Source: Spongilla lacustris (taxonomy: Eukaryota; Porifera; Demospongiae; Spongillida; Spongillidae). From it: DNA of 64,000 bases. The notes beneath the pieces are model-generated. The model ran no database searches. It was given only the letters and a program-made list of their open reading frames with translations, and was not told where the DNA came from. The stretch is from assembly GCA_949361645.1 (NCBI GenBank), contig OX442424.1:2931015-2995014 (forward strand), in the 5' to 3' direction. Each line of letters opens with the position of its first letter. Within the stretch, counting starts at the first letter, position 1. Below, one piece after another: positions 1-12,065 of this stretch. The position numbers were made by a program, and so were the translations under genes.

Positions 1-1785
1 TCCTAAGTATGTTATGAAATTCGTAAAAGCGTTATGTTTCTTGGTTCGCACCTTTTAAAATTAGGGAGATCAGTATCATGTAGAGATATCATGTACAATC
101 CATACATGTGTGTAAGTTTTAAAAAAATTAAAACAAAGGCGCCCTTTCTTTGATCAGTGGAAGAATATGTATCAGAGCATATCAAGAAAGTATGCTTTAG
201 GAGTTGGACAGGTCAGTAGCTAAAATAATACTATTATTTTATTCAGATGAATTGGACTATAATGCAGTTTCACACATTTTACATCATAGCTTGTATACTA
301 TACAACATGCACAATGGCCTATTTACACACACAGGCATCTCCATGGTGCCTATAACTTTAGCAGCACTACCCTGCTGGACTGCAATGTTCAGAGACTTTG
401 CATAAGGTAGCTGAATGATCACTGATCTTCAGTATAAACTGCAATATTTTGACCTGCTAAGGTTAGCCAGCAAATTTTAAAGATTTCACTTCACTGCTCT
501 GCGGCATGTATGTGTAGCCACTTCACTAGCCCCTTTTGACACTGCATGCTATATACGTGATGTATGCAATGGATATTTTTTCAAGAGAGATATGCTATTT
601 ATATAATGCTGGTACTTTTAGTGTTTCTATCATAAATTCTCTGCTTTCATGCAGTGCCAAAAGAATTCAATGGAAGCAAAAGAGCATAGTGGTAAAGTTT
701 TGGTATGGGGTGTGTATATACAGATACCTTTGCACCATCATACAGGTGACTGGTGCATGATGAGAAGCCATGGTACCCTAGCTGTTCCAACTACGTCAAA
801 ACATGCATGTAGGCTTTATGGTACATGTAGCTGACTTGATAAAGCTGCAGCCCATCAACCAAGGTTATGCCCTGTGATATACATCTCCACTTTCTTTCAC
901 CGAAGCTAACAACTTTATATCGCCTCCGGCCCTTTCAAGTTTCAACTACATCTTAATCAGTAACATCATCACTAACACAGTATAACACCATCCACAGTTA
1001 TAAGCCCGATTCTTTCCTAAACTATGGCGCCCGATATTAAACCTGCAGTTGCCATACTACATGTACCGAGCTCTCACTGAAACAAGGATGGAGAGAGTTA
1101 TAAACGTCACGGATTCCAATCCATGTAATAGTTAATAATCCTTAGTATAGGGTTGCAGCCACAACGCGAAGGGCGGGCCATGCCCAACAAGCTTTAACGT
1201 TGAGCCAAATGACCCATCATGAATATGATATGCTAAAACAACGATGCTGTGGCATTAATTTTGTTTTTAAACCATATATGCATGCATGTACATTCATAAA
1301 TTACATACCTACGTTTAGAGATATCGATACATGTAGGTCTGTAACTAAATTACTTGTGCACTTACTTTTTACTCTACATCACCTCATTTTACTCACCTGA
1401 GTGTGTCTAGGAGCGCCATATCTATGATAACAGCTATATCTTGCACCCAGAATCATTATGTAAAATGCTTTATCTTTCGACTTGTTGTCTGAGCTTTCTT
1501 AGAGTCAACTTTTTTACTAAGGTATTCAACGCATGGGGGTCTGCCCCACCCCCTTTTAATAAATTATAATTCAATATGCTTTCCAGCATCCACCTACATG
1601 TACCAACTACTGACTTTTACCGAGGCTGCATGTTGTAACTTTAAATTTTTTCCCTACATTGTAAACGTTAACGTATTAAACAATATAGGTACTACTTCTA
1701 GTTAGTCTGCAAAAGGCCGCCGGGCTGCCGTTTTTTTTTTTTTTGCGTACTTTTCGGAGCCTTTCAATGCAAAAAACGCCTGGTG
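1..1785. other. Non-genic stretch
   Basis: No reading frame here resembles a known family and I see no exon-like open stretch with splice sites. It is A+T-rich. Around 1195-1260 it carries a copy of a dispersed repeat (GAGCCAAATGAC...CATGAATATG...GCTAAAACAA) that recurs in SMC1 introns near 24.17 and 28.05 kb. Confidence 0.5.
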
Positions 1786-3061
1786 CAAGGACCATGTGCA
1801 GCACTCATGGCCTTGGGAGGACCACAGCACTCATGGTCTGGTGAGGACCACAACACTCATGGTCTGGTGAGGACCACAGCACTCATGGTCTGGTGAGGAC
1901 CACAGCACTCATGGTCTGGTGAGGACCACAGCACTCATGGCCTGGTGAGGACCACAGCACTCATGGTCTGGTGAGTACCACACCACTCATGGTCTGGTGA
2001 GGACCACAGCACTCATGGTCTGGTGAGGACCACAGCACTCATGGTCTGGTGAGGACCACAGCACTCATGGTCTGGTGAGTACCACAGCACTCATGGTCTG
2101 GTGAGGACCACAGCACTCATGGTCTGGTGAGGACCACAGCACTCATGGTCTGGTGAGGACCACAGCACTCATGGTCTGGTGAGGACCACAGCACTCATGG
2201 TCTGGTGAGGACCACAGCACTCATGGTCTGGTGAGGACCACACCACTCATGGTCTGGTGAGGACCACAGCACTCATGGTGTGGTGAGGACCACACCACTC
2301 ATGGTCTGGTGAGGACCACAGCACTCATGGTCTGGTGAGGACCACACCACTCATGGTCTGGTGAGGACCACAGCACTCATGGTCTGGTGAGGACCACAGC
2401 ACTCATGGTCTGGTGAGGACCACAGCACTCATGGTCTGGTGAGGACCACAGCACTCATGGTGTGGTGAGGACCACAGCACTCATGGTCTGGTGAGGACCA
2501 CAGCACTCATGGTCTGGTGAGGAGCACAACACTCATGGTCTGGTGAGGACCACAGCACTCATGGTCTGGTGAGGACCACAGCACTTATGGTCTGGTGAGG
2601 ACCACAACACTCATGGTCTGGTGAGGACCACAGCACTCATGGCCTGGTGAGGACCACAACACTCATGGCCTGGTGAGGACCACAGCACTCATGGTCTGGT
2701 GAGGACCACAGCACTCATGGTGTGGTGAGGACCACAGCACTCATGGTCTGGTGAGGACCACAGCACTCATGGTCTGGTGAGGAGCACAACACTCATGGTC
2801 TGGTGAGGACCACAGCACTCATGGTCTGGTGAGGACCACAGCACTCATGGCCTGGTGAGGACCACAGCACTCATGGCCTGGTGAGGACCACAGCACTCAT
2901 GGCCTGGTGAGGACCACAGCACTCATGGTCTGGTGAGGACCACAGCACTCATGGTCTGATGAGGACCACAGCACTCATGGTCTGGTGAGGACCACAGCAC
3001 TCATGGCCTGGTGAGGACCACAGCACTCAGCTAAGTGCTGTGGTCCTCACCAGACCATGAG
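1786..3061. repeat. 26-bp minisatellite ending in an inverted unit
   Basis: About 47 head-to-tail copies of a 26-bp unit built on CTCATGGTCTGGTGAGGACC plus ACAGCA. Variants at single positions (GGTCTGG/GGCCTGG/GGTGTGG, CAGCAC/CACCAC/CAACAC) are interspersed, as expected of unequal exchange or slippage. The last copy (3000-3027) is followed after 6 bases by a reverse-complement copy (3034-3061), so the array ends in a 28-bp stem with one mismatch. There are no variable spacers, so it is not a CRISPR array. Confidence 0.95.
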
Positions 3062-3622
3062 AGGGCACCCAGGTGGTTACATGGCATCAGAGCAGCCCAA
3101 GCATCTACTGATGGGAGAGGCCAAGCAAACGAGAGGCATCAGATAGGGGTGTGGCATATTTTGTATACATGAATAGTTGGCAGTCGTGCACAGGCAACGC
3201 TGCACCAAGAGTTGTCAACATGCATGGGGTAAGGGTGGTGTACAAGTACGATGAAGGAGGGTTTATGAATGCAAGTGAGCGTAGAAGCTGAATTATGCTC
3301 TGCACAGTGTCATCTATTTGCATTGACGAGAGTTTTAGAGATTAGAGGTGGGGGGAAGTGGGCACCATAGCCCAGGGGGCCAAGGCCACCCGGCCCACCC
3401 CCTCCAGCTGCCACTGGGCATGTACAATAGCAAAGTAGTACATGACCAAGGAAAGAGCCTTCGGATATGCGTCTCTCTCCTTTGGTATGATGCACACATC
3501 TGTAGTGTGCCTGCAGAATAGTGGGCATGGGGCGGGGGGGGGGGGGGTTGTACTGAAGTAGGTCAGGTGACATGGATGCACATAGCTCCAAGGCAGTAGG
3601 TCAGGTGACATGGATGCACAAG
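3062..3622. other. Non-genic spacer with a short duplication and poly-G
   Basis: No gene is recognised. A G-run lies near 3535-3547, and a segment beginning GTAGGTCAGGTGACATGG occurs twice about 37 bp apart (near 3558 and 3596). Confidence 0.5.
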
Positions 3623-3727
3623 GCAGTGACGGATCCAGCATAATTTAGATTTATTAAAACTGGGCAATTATGGGCATGGGCATGTGCCCGTAATTGCCCA
3701 GTTTTAATGTGCTGCATCCACCACTGC
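3623..3727. mobile_element. Foldback MITE with GCAGTG...CACTGC ends
   Basis: The whole 105-bp segment folds on itself. The left arm begins GCAGTGACGGATCCAGCA and the right arm ends TGCTGCATCCACCACTGC. The inner arms (ATTAAAACTGGGCAATTA against its complement) are nearly perfect and meet at GGGCATGGGCATGTGCCC. GCAGTGGCGGATCC-type ends are common on non-autonomous DNA transposons, which is family knowledge; no transposase is encoded. Both ends abut AAG, possibly a 3-bp target duplication. Confidence 0.7.
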
Positions 3728-3829
3728 AAGGAATACATTTAAATAATGTCACATCTGGGGGGAGGGAGGAGAAGAGGCAGCCACAATACCATACAAAAAC
3801 AAAGTTAATGATAGGCATCTCAGAGCTTC

Positions 3830-3831
<2 letters not shown>

Positions 3832-3863
<32 letters not shown>
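3832..3863. repeat. (CA)n microsatellite
   Basis: An uninterrupted CA dinucleotide run of about 16 units, between the MITE and the SMIM30-like gene. Confidence 0.9.
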
Positions 3864-3868
<5 letters not shown>

Positions 3869-4093
3869 AATTGAATTCGTGTGCTATAGACTAGTGAGAA
3901 CGAAGTTGTGCTCCACATATCATCTCTGAGCTTACAGAAAATACATCCTATGCAACGGTACAAGTCATCTAATCACATCGAACACATTCAACGATGACGA
4001 AGTTCACGACACGGAGGTGGCACACATAACACAAAATTCCGTTACTCGGCAGGACAATAGTTGGACAACCTGCGCTTAACTGTAGCTCTGCGT

Positions 4094-4276
4094 TCATATA
4101 GGTCCTTTTCTGCGTGCGAGAAATCCGAGGACGGTGCACATGATCACGATGAACACGATAGCCAGGAAGACGATAGCCAATCCGTCGCTCGCTCCAAAGG
4201 CCATGCTCGCGCTCACAGGAATTGAGAAAAGGTTCAGGATGACAGCAACCAAGCCCGTAAACTTCAACGCATTCAT
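4094..4276 (-). CDS. SMIM30-like small integral membrane protein (60 aa)
   Basis: The inner methionine at 4276 opens a 60-residue protein beginning MNALKFTGLVAVILNLF and ending LGFLARRKGPI. It has an N-terminal hydrophobic signal-like segment (residues 5-22), a short polar linker with SDG, a second hydrophobic helix (about 30-52) and a basic tail. This order, the length and the (S/G)D-x-(I/L)AI...LG(V/F)-x-ARK spacing match vertebrate SMIM30, an ER/membrane micropeptide of 59 aa. The open frame runs upstream to 4492, but that extension is low-complexity and lacks a signal-like start, so I treat it as untranslated. Homology is inferred from architecture and a few residues. A different two-helix micropeptide is possible. 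Confidence 0.55.
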   Translation of the reverse strand: MNALKFTGLVAVILNLFSIPVSASMAFGASDGLAIVFLAIVFIVIMCTVLGFLARRKGPI

Positions 4277-5014
4277 TTGTAGTGTCAGACGTATTAACAC
4301 GCTTTTTTTTTTTTCAAGATGTGACGTTTCTATTTGGAGCGCTACAGTTATTACGTCACACAATGCACACCCACGCACGTGATTTTCTTTTCCCCAAAAT
4401 AGGATCAGGAGGTGGACGCAATATGTTTTTTTATGATACATGTACACATATAGTTTTAACGCAGTGGTCGCCTCTTCCCCGAACATATTCAATGCTCCTC
4501 TATAACTGTCTAAGCCTATAGCTAAGAAATCATTTTTTCATTAACTGAGTCTGTGCATTTGAGTGCAAGCGCTGCGCTTAGAAACTGAGCTGTATCGTGC
4601 AACTTGCACTGCGAAACAACAAATGAGGTACATTTTCATGCACATAGAAAAATCATATTGAATCGGTGAAACCTCCTATCGTCACTGAGGTTTGACATCA
4701 TACACTTATATTGACATTGCAGCTGATAGATTTAGTCATTTAGGGTAGTCAGTTTGAAGTTTTAACTCTCTGCGCCCTCAAAGTTGGTGATCCATGCTTA
4801 ACATGTATTAATAACATGCTATTGTTCCCATGAGCAGATAAGAATTCATCACATGAAAGTGAGTTACACTATTAGGCAAATCAGGTGCTTTATTACAATA
4901 AATGCATGTAAAATTATACACATCTGCAAAAATAAAAGTACATGTATCTATTCATTGCTGTGCAGATGAGACTTCTGGAGGTACAGGGAAGAATGGTTTC
5001 TGCTCATCAGGTAT

Positions 5015-7017
5015 TTATATAGCTGTGGCTGCTGTGCACTTCATGATGAAGTTATGTATATGTTTCATAATTGTTGGTATGGTATCATAGTAGATGCAGA
5101 TGCCTACAAATATGATGATGAACCCAACTGGTTGGAAGGGTTCAAACTGCTGCCATCCAACACCAAGGGAGATGGCCCAGATGATGATACTACGAACGTT
5201 ATCAAGAACTACTGTGGTGGTGGCATTCTTTTCATTGGTGACAGTGAGTGAAGCAAAGTTGTAGAGGGCAACGTTGAACACCAGAATGAGTGATGGAACT
5301 AGTACTTGTGGAGAATAACCCCACTGGCTGAATGCATCTATGGTGTCCTCAAAACTCTTCCTCTCCTGCCAGGAGGAGGATGACTGAGGTAGGTGCCATG
5401 GAATGAAGTACATTGGGACCAGAAGAATAGCGAGTGTGGAGAATCCAAAGATGCCCTCCCATCCTACCCCTTGGAGGGGCTGGATCTTGTGTCGTCTCAA
5501 GATCTTCTCCTCAAAATTAACCTGAATAGCAGTGATGATCTGAGCCAGCACTATCAGAAGGTCACCTGCCAGGACAGTATACCAAGATAAGCCTGCTACA
5601 GAATGGAGGTAGAAATAATTGTAGTCTCCATAACCAACTACCGCCAGACCAAAAATGACTATTACCATTCCAACCCAGTGACGGATATTGAACTCGTTTC
5701 CAAGAAAAGGCAACAGACATAAGCCCAGTGAAGATGACAACACTGCCCCCCAACATCTGGTAGCTAGCAGCATAGGTCCAGGTGAGTGCTACATACAAGA
5801 TGGATGTTGCGCAAAGGTCTAGCATAGCAGGGATGGCCCAGATAAAAGGATTGAATTCTTGATCACCAAATATGCTCATGTCCTTCCTGGTACACCGCAT
5901 CAAAAAACACCACATTTTGAAGGCGAAAAAACACAGTGCCTCTCCCAGAAACATAGTCATAGTCTGTACCAGAAATCAACATACATAACATCAGTAATAT
6001 ATCATGAACAAGGTCCTCTAATGCCACAAATTGTGAGGGCATAAGTTTAGGTTTGTTGGCCTGTAACTTTCTACTGCACGTAAGTATTAGTAATACCTCT
6101 AACCTACTCATAGAACCAGATACAACATCAGCAGCTGGTGAATCTTAACAATCCTAATATCCCTGGGTGCTAGCTTCATTTAACCCAGATGGTGTGGCAT
6201 TGACATGCTTGAATGTGTTAGCATTTCTTCATGTGTCTATCCACATCTTGCTGTGTTGCTTGTTGTTCTATGTCATGTATGTGTATGTGTGTGTGTTGTG
6301 TTTGTATGTGTGTGTGTGTGTGTGTGATAATGCCTGCCTATAGTCCCATTGTATGTGATTGGTTGTACATGTTAAGTCAGGCGTTGTCTGTCTTTGAGAA
6401 ACCTAAAATCTCTCTGATCTAGTAAATAAATTTAAACCTGAAAAGTACAGCCCGGTTTTAAAGTGCACTTAGCTTCTTCATGGGAATGGGCTAATGCTGA
6501 TGAAACAGAAAGGCTTACTACATCAGTATAAAACAATTACTACAATACTTAACTATGCTGGAGGTCCATTCCCCTGCGTGCAGTTGAGACAATGCTCGGC
6601 ACCAGATACTTTCAATCATAGCCATCAGAACAACCACCTCAGTCTTATATGGTCATTTCACTCTTATATTAAGTCAAAAACCATGGCCAAGGTGTGCAAA
6701 TATTCGGGGGGGGGGGGGGGGGGGGGGGGGGGTTGTGATTCTAGATTGTACATAGCATAACCATTAACACTTAAAATCAATGTATCATTTTTGGGGGGAG
6801 GAAGTTACATGAACTTCACGGCCTCCAGTTCAACTCATATTGCTTATATGTATTAATTCATGCAGCATCAGTTCAGCATATGCATGCAGATATTATCAAA
6901 TCAACTCAAATGTACTGTATGGTGCATGTTTTAAATAGTGATACCTGGAAGAAAGGATGGTCGTAGTAATGTTCAGCCTTTGGATTTGTACCTCCAGCCA
7001 TGCTTGAGTCAACCCAT
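5015..7017 (-). CDS. SLC35F6: SLC35F6-type transporter, 5' incomplete, one frameshift
   Basis: This is a nucleotide-sugar-transporter-fold (drug/metabolite superfamily) membrane protein; vertebrate SLC35F6 is lysosomal/mitochondrial. Two exons are clear. Exon 6945-7017 starts after CAG, encodes KWVDSSMAGG...HYYDHPFFQ and ends at CAG|GTATC. Exon 5015-5963 follows in phase 0, starting TMTMFLGEALC. Diagnostic blocks are ASYQMLGGSVVIFTGLMSVAF, AGDLLIVLAQIITAIQV, GWEGIFGFSTLAILLVPMYF and TTTVVLDNVRSIIIWAISL. The reading frame changes between SVAF and LGNEFNIRHW at an A4 run (5705-5708 on the plus strand), where one extra base separates the two frames; everything else is open. That is either a sequencing error or a recent lesion. 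The first exon (N-terminal helix) was not found and may lie further upstream, possibly in the N gap. TTTATT near 4891 would be an AATAAA signal about 120 bp past the stop. Confidence 0.85.
6267..6330. repeat. GT-rich microsatellite in the SLC35F6 intron
   Basis: An interrupted TG/TATG run lying between the two recognised SLC35F6 exons. Confidence 0.7.
6706..6732. repeat. Poly-G tract (27 G)
   Basis: A pure G homopolymer inside the SLC35F6 intron, one of more than a dozen long G or C runs in the window. The exact length is unreliable in any assembly. Confidence 0.85.
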
Positions 7018-7714
7018 CTGATCGAAGGCATACAAATAATAGATGTAAAGGTAGTCAGTACATACATGTATCATTGTATAGGATAAAGTATTGCTTCCCA
7101 ATAAAATATTAAAACTGCATACCCTCTATGAAGAGCTGCTTTTCTCATGCACATGCAGCTTAGAAACATATAGTGAAATTTAATGACATTGCACTTTTCA
7201 ATGGTTCGTTTAATTTATGGGTCCATAATCTTTACACTGACCCAATTGCAATATTGCTTACAGTATACATGTACATGTAAGCCCTACATAATGTACTATT
7301 ATTATACTCTAACCGCACGCATTCTGTAGTCAATATAATCACTTGGACATTAAAGGGAAACATAATCTAGTCTATCCCCTATCCAACTGACCGATTGGTA
7401 TAGGTCAGTCGAGTCTGGAGACGAGACATGATTGATCACCAAAAAGGTATAGTTTTGTTTCACTTATTAATAGTGATACTTAGGATGAAGGCTTAATCTC
7501 TGCTGGATGTCTGGTAACCAATGATTAAACATCAAAATAAGTTTTTGTATAAAACGGGCAAGTGACCTCTTACTCTTGATTTTTATGAACTTCATATATG
7601 ACCATGGTCATATTGGCAGAAGTCAGGGCCAATGGCAATACAGTAACATTGCATGAACACATGCATTTAATAAGTGCAATACATGCATCCTATACGATGT
7701 GCATACATGTACAT

Positions 7715-7914
7715 NNNNNNNNNNNNNNNNNNNNNNNNNNNNNNNNNNNNNNNNNNNNNNNNNNNNNNNNNNNNNNNNNNNNNNNNNNNNNNNNNNNNNN
7801 NNNNNNNNNNNNNNNNNNNNNNNNNNNNNNNNNNNNNNNNNNNNNNNNNNNNNNNNNNNNNNNNNNNNNNNNNNNNNNNNNNNNNNNNNNNNNNNNNNNN
7901 NNNNNNNNNNNNNN
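7715..7914. other. Assembly gap (200 N)
   Basis: Exactly 200 consecutive Ns, typical of a fixed-size scaffold gap. Reading frames reported across it are artefacts. Confidence 0.99.
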
Positions 7915-8002
7915 AAATTTACATATCTTGTAGGGACAGCGTCTCTTTGTAATATCCTCACATGTCTTTAAGCCGTCTGGCTTATCTTTGTGTGCATGTA
8001 AA

Positions 8003-8370
8003 AAGACGTGCCTAGATATATGTCATCTGAGGGTAAGTGTAAACAAACATGACACACTGACCTTAAATAGATTGATTCCCTCCAGTGGAAACACACAGAT
8101 GACAATCCTTGTCTTAGAGGTGCATATACATACAGGTGTATGTCATCTGAGGGTGCGTGCAAACACACTGACCTTAAAATTTCCTACCTATGAGAACACA
8201 TGATCTCCAATCACCTTGGAGAGGTGCGCATCTACACCCTATAAGAATGCAATACATATACATCATCTGAGAGTAAGTGTAAACACACATGACACATTGA
8301 CTTTAAATTAACACACTGATTCTCTCCAATAGAAACACATTGTCACAGTCTTCCTCCGAGAGTTGTGCAT
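8003..8370. repeat. Diverged 120-bp tandem repeat, three copies
   Basis: The block TGTCATCTGAGGGTAAGTGT...AACACACTGACCTTAAA starts at 8021, 8141 and (diverged) 8261, giving a period of exactly 120 bp. The units share further blocks (GAAACACA, GAGGTGCAT) but differ at many positions, so the array is old. No gene is seen from here to 9.6 kb. Confidence 0.7.
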
Positions 8371-9623
8371 CAATAAGAATGCACCTTTGAAACAAACTGA
8401 AAGAACAGTTTTCCAACCTCCCCCTATTACTAGTACCCATATTAGAGCCCACTAGAAACTTAGACTGCTAGAAAACACAGCAATGGGGAGTTATCGCCAA
8501 ATCTAAGTGACCAACACACTCGTATTCACCGTAGTCTGTTCATTGATTGTGAAGTTAGGAAGGAGCGTTATTATAGGAATGGACCAAACTGACTAGATCT
8601 CTACCGGTGGTAAAGAACTAGAATTCACTGCAAATAGCAATATATTCTTCCCTAAACCTGTGATATACTGCTACGAATCGTCGATATCAATCCTCACGCC
8701 GCGCCAGTATAGCAATATCAACTTACTCGCTTCTCTTTCCATGGACTATGTATAGAATTGCTCAATAACTCTTATGCCCATACCATAGTAAGGCTTCTAT
8801 ACCACTTATTATAAAGTACACGAATAACAAGCCTTAATTAGCACCTTGCACCAACACAGTTTATCCCGCCCATGATTCAGGAATATAATAGGCCTATACA
8901 GGGAACAGTAGAAGGAAAGATTGGAGTTCAGTGATCCACTCCAACAGTATGACTGTCAGTTCAGCTGCATCAATATCCTACCTGACAGATACTAGCAGAC
9001 ACTACAGTGATAGGGGAGAGTAGCTGAACTGGTATTAGGACGTGCAAGCGATGTTGGCTAATTATATAATCTAGTGTACGGCTACAAAATGAAGAATGAA
9101 ATCCCACTTATGCCAACAATGTATATGTGCTATGAAAGTTTGCGACATGAGCCATCGTAATTGCTGGCTTGATGTAAAAATATGTTGCGCTCATAGACAA
9201 ACTGCATAAAAGATGAGAGACACAAGATGGTTATCAGTGTATGAATTGTATTAAGCATAGCATTTGTCAAACATTACATGTCTACAGACCTTATATATTT
9301 AACTTGCTAAATGTAGGTCTGTATAATATTTGAGAATTGCGATAATATCCGAAATCCCTTATTTACTAAATTGGTGCCTACTTCACCAATTTAAAACCAC
9401 GTGCATGCGCGTCACGTAAGACTGAGAACAAGAAGGCCGTGGAATGGTAGGTTATGTTATGAACATCTGAGACTGAGCTAGCACTCATTGTTCTACTTAA
9501 AATGTAGCACTGAATTGTTTTCTTTTCCAGTGCATGTGTCAGTATAGTAAGAAAATTACATTGTACTCCATGCAGGAATAGAAAAGATGTGCATGAAGGA
9601 ACGCTGAAGAGGGTATATGCATT

Positions 9624-9885
9624 ATGCGCCGCTACACAGAGTCAGAGAAGTGGCTGATACGAAAGCGTTCGACAGACTTCTCGCTAATCCATGACGATGT
9701 TCTGCTGTATGTGGCAGGGAAGAACGAAGATGCAATAGCGGTGGTTTTAACAGAAGATAGAACAAATGCGTTTTAGTAGTATCACGCGTCCAAAAGTGGA
9801 GGCCATCAGGGAAGAGACCGCACCGAAGACAAATCGAGGCACTATACTATACTGGTCGCACATTCACCTGGACATACGTTGTCAG
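9624..9885 (+). pseudogene. Decayed integrase zinc-binding (H2C2-like) fragment
   Basis: From the ATG at 9624 the frame reads RRYTESEKWLIRKRS..LLYVAGKN..AIAVVLTEDRTNAF, then two successive in-frame TAG codons, then YHASKSGGHQGRDRTEDK. The spaced histidines with GGHxGRDRT are the hallmark of the H2C2 zinc-binding region found before the integrase core in retrotransposons, Ginger elements and domesticated KRBA2/GIN1-like genes. The continuation (TILYWSHIHLDIRC) lies one frame over, so there are at least two stops and one frameshift. No integrase catalytic core follows. I infer a dead transposon-derived fragment. Confidence 0.5.
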
Positions 9886-10426
9886 TAAGCAAAACAATGT
9901 ATAGAACATGCCAGTAGTTGTTATCACTTTTCATTTCTTATCAATGTTATCATTACGTTTATATTATTGTTTTTGGGTTCTCCAAAGCTACACATATAAA
10001 GATTTAGTACCCAGTTTTAGACAACCAATTCCAGAAGTGAAGCCAGTGGAACCCCTGCCAGAGAGGTGCTTCTATGAAAATCATACCAAAAAAATACTAA
10101 AATTGTGGAAGGCATGCAGGGAAAATTCCACCCTACATGTATGTCAACAAGTAAGCCAATATTGTGTGGATACTAACATTCTTGTCAATTTTGATTTAGT
10201 GACATGAAGATTACATTGAAGTATATTGTTCAAATATGCTCTGAAAAAGAGCTTTGTTTTCCTACAAAGAATGCATATACAACAAAATTATTCCATATGA
10301 ACTTTTTATTATCCTGAAGGAATTTTTAAGAACAATCTGTCAGTATACAACGAGTCAAAAGCATTCTTTAGAACACTCTTCATGCCAAGAACAGAAGAAA
10401 GGAGCACAGCCACCTCCATGCAATGA

Positions 10427-10790
10427 AACATCTGATGTCGTGAAAGAACTTCTGTCTTGTTTCAAGTGTCTTCTTGTGTTTAAATTAATTTCATTATATA
10501 AATTCTGTCTTGTGTTTAGATTATAAATTAGCTATTCACTATAATATATACATTAAACATCTGATGCCGTGAAAGAACTTCTGTCTTGGTTTTAAATTGC
10601 TTTCATGATATAACTTCAATTATAGAACTTCAGTTCTGTGTTAAAATGCATGGTTTCATTATAAATTTGTCTGCCCTAACGGTTGCGATTTCGGTGAGAA
10701 TCGTTTTCTCTTTTTAATTATAAATACCAGCTAGTGGTTGTCAAACGCTAACGGTTGCGATTTCGGTGAGGATCGACCTCTCTTTTCAAT
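10427..10790. repeat. Short local duplications
   Basis: Two separate duplicated blocks. AACATCTGATG(T/C)CGTGAAAGAA with following bases occurs near 10427 and 10555. CTAACGGTTGCGATTTCGGT with following bases occurs near 10677 and 10748. No gene is seen between 9.9 and 11.7 kb. Confidence 0.6.
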
Positions 10791-10839
10791 TATACACACT
10801 ATGATTACCAGTGGTTGTCAAAATCAAATCTCCTTTCTG

Positions 10840-10995
10840 TCAGGGAATTGAGTCCGCCTCCTCCCCCGGACTGTATTCCCTGGATGTACAATATTTTACA
10901 CGGACCGTATTCCCTAGGGAGTTGGGTCCGGGGGGGACCGTATTCCCTAAGGGAATACGGTCCGCCGGACCGAAAATTGGGCCGGACCGTATACC
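10840..10995. repeat. Cluster of GGACCGTATTCCC palindromes
   Basis: The word GGACCGTATTCCCT recurs four times with variants (GGACTGTATTCCCT, GGACCGTATACCCT) within 150 bp. One pair forms an almost perfect inverted repeat, GGACCGTATTCCCT against its complement, with the arms touching at about 10937-10966. The composition is G+C-rich compared with its surroundings. It looks like a degenerate foldback element. Confidence 0.65.
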
Positions 10996-11729
10996 CTATG
11001 ACACCGGCATACCATTTTTCTATCCTTCCGCCTTCGTGCGAATCAATTTCATAATTCCCTCGCCCAGTTGAGCTTCGATGTATTTCGTCTGGCTAGCTAG
11101 GCTATGCTAGCTGTAGCACTCGAGCTCGCCACTAGAATTAGGGTTATGCCAATTTTTCTGGGACAGGGAGAAAACCGCAATGGCGGAGCCCGGTGTGCAT
11201 AGAGGCTACCTTGAAAGCGAATTTACATGTAAGCCAAACAACTAAATGCGGCCTGCTGAGATATGACAGCGCTAAAAGTCGTCAAACATACTAGTAAACA
11301 GACCACATCAACATGCACACCAACCTTATACGTCTATCAGCAGGAAGTATGCTTGAAGTATAGCCACAATGAAATCCATTTGGTAGCGGTTTAGTCATAT
11401 TAAATCACATGTGCACAACACATCAGATTTACATAATTGGCCTCTGCATGCCTAAGACGTGAAGGAATTGGTGAGGACACTATGGCATCACATTGAACAC
11501 CAGTACTCATCGAACACGGCTTTAAAACTGATCCGAATTAGTATGTTCCTACTGCCTATACTATAATTCAGGTGCCTTTGGTGGTGATGCTAAAGAATCG
11601 GAATGTTCTTGGAGCCCGCATGCAGCTCTGTAAACGTGTGGTATATAGTACAGTGAAGGCAATTTTAATTTTTAAAAATCAAGCCTCGTCCCCTAGGTGT
11701 TTTCCGGGGACAAGGGCATAGGCGTCGGA

Positions 11730-11767
<38 letters not shown>

Positions 11768-12065
11768 AGGGGGCTATCGCCCCCCCTGCCACGATAAAGG
11801 GGGGGCGAACGTATCGTTCCGCCCCCCCATTATTGGCTCGGGTTAATTTTATTCACAATCCTAAGTATCACTGCGGTGCCAATTACGATCGAACATCCGC
11901 ATGCACAGCACAATGAATCAATTAACATGTACAACATTGCAGTGAATTAGATAATGCTAACAGCTGCCAATTCCCGCTCGCGTAGGGTTAACTGCCATAT
12001 TAATTGCTGGTTGGATCGCGTATCGCAGTGATGAAGTGTCAGCAAAGAATAATACTAAACCCCTC

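Noticed and set aside
1786..3061. Regular 26-bp repeats resembling a CRISPR array
   Set aside because: No spacers; single-base variants are spread among units as in a minisatellite.
5562..5960. Two separate genes in the SLC35F6 region
   Set aside because: The two frames are consecutive parts of one transporter separated by a single inserted base.
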